Shown: one piece after another, positions 22,479 to 24,599 of the stretch | Layout of the letters: the number at the start of each line of letters is the position of its first letter | How positions within the stretch are numbered: the stretch's first letter is position 1 | Assembly: GCA_963966315.1 (NCBI GenBank) | Contig: CAWZYX010000036.1 | Span: 1-24,599, forward strand | Direction of reading: 5' to 3' | DNA: 24,599 nt | Source of the DNA: Winogradskyella_A sp963966315 | GTDB taxonomy: Bacteria > Bacteroidota > Bacteroidia > Flavobacteriales > Flavobacteriaceae | The notes under the pieces: generated by a model | The model's database searches: none | What the model was told of the DNA's origin: nothing | The model's input: only the letters and a program-made list of their open reading frames with translations | Position numbers and translations under genes: made by a program

Positions 22479-23027
22479 ATGAAACGTATATTTCTTACAT
22501 TATTTTTAATTTCAGCGATCATTCTCTTGTATGGTTGTAGTAATGACGATGACTGCCAAGGTGTTGAGTGCTTACCCCCAGAAACACAATCAGGTGCTAA
22601 TACAGCGGGTTGTTTGGTAAATGGAAAAGTTCTTATTCCTAAGCAAGATGGAATAAGCCCATCTGTAGTAGTTTATTATCAACTATTTGAAGGCAATTAC
22701 TTCTTTAACTTAAGTTTTATTGATCAATCAAATGGGGGTCTTGAAGGTGTTAGACTTCGTACTGGATATATAGAACTTGAAGAAAATCAAGTTTATGTTT
22801 TAGACAAAAACCGTGATGAGCATGGTGACTTTGAAGGTGCTGGTGGAGAATACCAATCTAGTTTTTCCAATGAATATCATACCACCTCTGTAGTAACTGG
22901 AGAAATATTTTTCACAAGAGTTGACCCGTCTAATTCTACTATTTCTGGAACTTTCTGGTTTGATGCCATTAACGAAGAGGGTGAAATTGTAGAAGTTAGA
23001 GAAGGCAGATTCGACTGGGACTATTAA
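22479..23027 (+). CDS. Lipoprotein, DUF6252-like
   Basis: 182 residues. The signal peptide ends in the lipobox LYGC, so Cys20 would be lipidated. An acidic SNDDD follows, which in Bacteroidota often marks outer-membrane or surface export of lipoproteins. The segment ECLPPETQSGANTAGCLVNG is characteristic of DUF6252-type flavobacterial lipoproteins. The remainder is a beta-rich domain ending GRFDWDY. Function unknown. A GC-rich imperfect hairpin follows the stop (about 23031-23055), but it lacks a T-run. Confidence 0.82.
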   Translation: MKRIFLTLFLISAIILLYGCSNDDDCQGVECLPPETQSGANTAGCLVNGKVLIPKQDGISPSVVVYYQLFEGNYFFNLSFIDQSNGGLEGVRLRTGYIELEENQVYVLDKNRDEHGDFEGAGGEYQSSFSNEYHTTSVVTGEIFFTRVDPSNSTISGTFWFDAINEEGEIVEVREGRFDWDY

Positions 23028-23106
23028 AAAAGCCGCCCTGTTGCAGCAGGACGACTCAATAAATCAATCCTTTTAACTAAAATTCAATCTTTCAAACTAC
23101 TAAATT

Positions 23107-23589
23107 ATGAAATCTTTTTTTTCAAAGTACTTCTTCGTACTTTGTTTTAACGTGTTGTTCATTTCCAACACTGTCTATTGCCAATCTGTCAATAACACCT
23201 TTGCAACTGAAATTGATAATATATTCCAACATTTAGACAAAAACCGAGTTCCTCATGGAATCCTAACTGACTATGGGTTAGAATACGTTGACTTAACTGC
23301 ATACGGTTCTAGTCTTAACTCTGATAATTATACAAATAGAGCTACTATTCATGAATCATTCTATACTCTTATATCTTCTCGCATAAGACAAGTTAACACT
23401 GGCTTTATGCAGCCACATGATTTTGAAAAAAACTGGAATAACCATCGATCAAAAGGAAAAATCACTTTAGGTGGCTTGTTCTTTAAGTATTCTAAATTTC
23501 TTGACAATGCATATACGTCAGGTAAGGTGAATATCTCTAATAATAAGCTATATGATGTCTTTAACCGTGGCACTTGGGTAAATCCATAA
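23107..23589 (+). CDS. 5' part of a secreted alpha/beta-hydrolase gene interrupted by an in-frame TAA
   Basis: 160 residues to TAA 23587-23589. A signal peptide is present (MKSFFSKYFFVLCFNVLFIS ... VYCQS, cleavage near residue 26). The remainder (NIFQHLDKNRVPHGILTDYG, DLTAYGSS) looks like the start of large secreted flavobacterial proteins. The same frame stays open past the TAA (EEKNLFMIAPSINFYKG...) to the window end and carries a lipase-type motif. The TAA is one base from TAT or TAC (Tyr). So this is most likely the front of one large gene broken by a nonsense change, or by a sequencing error; a genuine short protein is the alternative. Confidence 0.7.
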   Translation: MKSFFSKYFFVLCFNVLFISNTVYCQSVNNTFATEIDNIFQHLDKNRVPHGILTDYGLEYVDLTAYGSSLNSDNYTNRATIHESFYTLISSRIRQVNTGFMQPHDFEKNWNNHRSKGKITLGGLFFKYSKFLDNAYTSGKVNISNNKLYDVFNRGTWVNP

Positions 23590-23607
23590 GAAGAAAAAAA
23601 TCTATTT

Positions 23608-24599
23608 ATGATTGCACCTTCTATAAATTTCTATAAAGGAACTAGCTTTCAAGTGAAACTACCACAAGACATTTTCTTAAGTAATTACTCTAATCTTATC
23701 CAGAGCATAGAAGTAGACTTCCAAGATGGTCAAGGTTATAGAACTATTAGTTTTAATCAGACTTTAAATGTAAGTTATTCAACTGCCAACACTTATGTTT
23801 GGAAGTTCCGCTTGACTCTTACAACCGGACAACAGTTATTAAGTCATTCTGAAGTAATTATTGAAGAAGGTTTAAAAACAAAAGCATATGGAGCACCTGC
23901 TCAGAAAATAAGTGCTCAAAACATTGTTCAGAATACAATTTCTGATGAATTTGAAAGACAACCAATAACTGCAAGTAAACCATTTGAGGGTAGATTTGGC
24001 ACTGCCACTTTATTCATTAGAGACTTAGGTGATGATGGTATTAGGAATCCTTTGATCATTGTTGAAGGTTTTGACACTGGGGGAGTTTTAAATCCTGAAC
24101 AAGAAGGAGGAGATAACAATATTGAAGACTTTTTAGAATCTGTTGAGAATGGTACCACTAATTTTGAACTAACTGTTGATGGCTACGATATTATATATGT
24201 TGATTGGGACAACGGGGTTGATTTCATACAAAGAAATGCCTATGTTCTTGAGGAGGCAATTAAATGGATAAACGACGAGAAACAGAGTAATGGCAGTTCA
24301 GTAAAAAATGTCATTCTCGCCCAAAGTATGGGAGGCTTAGTAGCTCGTTATGCCTTGGTTGATATTGAGGAAGACCCAAATCTCACCCATGACACAGAGC
24401 TCTTTATTAGTCATGATTCCCCCCATCTTGGAGCTAATACTCCAATCTCTCTTCAACATTTCAACCGTCACGTAAAAAAGTTGTATCAGCGACTGCCTGT
24501 ACTCTACGTAGGGGCTGAGGTTATTATTCCAGCTGCTTTTAGCTATGCTAATATTTATGTAGATGGTTTTAATAATCGATTTGGTACAGACTTAAGTCT
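23608..24599 (+). CDS. 3' part of the interrupted hydrolase gene: GxSxG-type esterase/lipase-like domain, open at window end
   Basis: At least 330 residues from ATG 23608, in the same frame as 23107-23589 and without a further stop. The first 100 residues are beta-rich (SFQVKLPQDIFLSN, VDFQDGQGYRTISF). An alpha/beta-hydrolase fold follows: NPLIIVEGFDTGG (first strand and oxyanion region), YDIIYVDWDNG, and the nucleophile elbow AQSMGGLVARYAL with Ser encoded at 24325-24327 (residue 407 of the joined frame). LFISHDSPHLGANTP comes next. The acid and His would lie beyond the window. Similar large proteins in flavobacteria are exported and often end in T9SS sorting domains; that end is not visible here. 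Whether it is translated separately from ATG 23608 is doubtful, since no good ribosome site or signal peptide is present. Confidence 0.75.
   Translation, partial: MIAPSINFYKGTSFQVKLPQDIFLSNYSNLIQSIEVDFQDGQGYRTISFNQTLNVSYSTANTYVWKFRLTLTTGQQLLSHSEVIIEEGLKTKAYGAPAQKISAQNIVQNTISDEFERQPITASKPFEGRFGTATLFIRDLGDDGIRNPLIIVEGFDTGGVLNPEQEGGDNNIEDFLESVENGTTNFELTVDGYDIIYVDWDNGVDFIQRNAYVLEEAIKWINDEKQSNGSSVKNVILAQSMGGLVARYALVDIEEDPNLTHDTELFISHDSPHLGANTPISLQHFNRHVKKLYQRLPVLYVGAEVIIPAAFSYANIYVDGFNNRFGTDLS

Overview
The window reads as chromosome of a marine-type Flavobacteriaceae bacterium (Bacteroidota). The signs are low GC, TAnnTTTG-type -7 promoter boxes with a T-rich -33 element about 19-20 nt upstream, a GLPGLI protein paired with a TonB-dependent receptor, a ribonucleotide reductase whose ATP-cone is on NrdB, and lipoprotein and secreted-protein families typical of this group. 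Genus cannot be called from the window.

Layout. (1) 1-5308: the 3' end of an enoyl-CoA hydratase gene is followed by an A+T-rich cassette (about 138-4978), and then by a second, 5'-truncated and diverged copy of the 3' part of the same gene. The cassette holds two tandem small secreted proteins that look like paralogues sharing one Cys pair, a near-perfect terminator hairpin, a GLPGLI protein and a large TonB-dependent outer-membrane receptor. An octanucleotide repeat array and a TTACGGAAAAACCGTAA palindrome lie upstream. (2) 5360-13000: housekeeping and accessory genes. These are a PA0069-type radical SAM protein, a small membrane protein, a secreted beta-rich protein divergent from an AraC regulator, a coupled plsC-like acyltransferase/HD hydrolase pair, a bacilliredoxin, a TerB/J-domain protein, a Tyr/Gly-rich lipoprotein and a ZIP metal transporter. 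(3) 12915-16210 (minus strand): a metal block with a Sco copper chaperone, feoA, feoB and a 45-residue FeoB-associated Cys-rich membrane protein. (4) 16416-21060 (plus strand): rseP site-2 protease, then nrdB-nrdA. (5) 21236-21538: tRNA-Asn and tRNA-Pro, each with its own terminator. (6) 21539-24599: A+T-rich accessory DNA after tRNA-Pro. It has a hairpin-rich non-coding stretch with a 40-bp direct repeat, a two-gene small operon, a lipoprotein preceded by a near-copy of the palindrome from region 1, and a secreted alpha/beta-hydrolase gene interrupted by an in-frame TAA and running off the window end.

The best candidate for something undescribed is the cassette in region 1: two secreted Cys-pair miniproteins made in one unit with, but terminator-separated from, a GLPGLI protein and a TonB receptor. 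Its placement between two copies of a gene end suggests it moved in as a unit. The second is the interrupted hydrolase. NrdB with an ATP-cone is striking but matches an already described flavobacterial enzyme type. All functional calls rest on reading motifs by eye; no database search was run.
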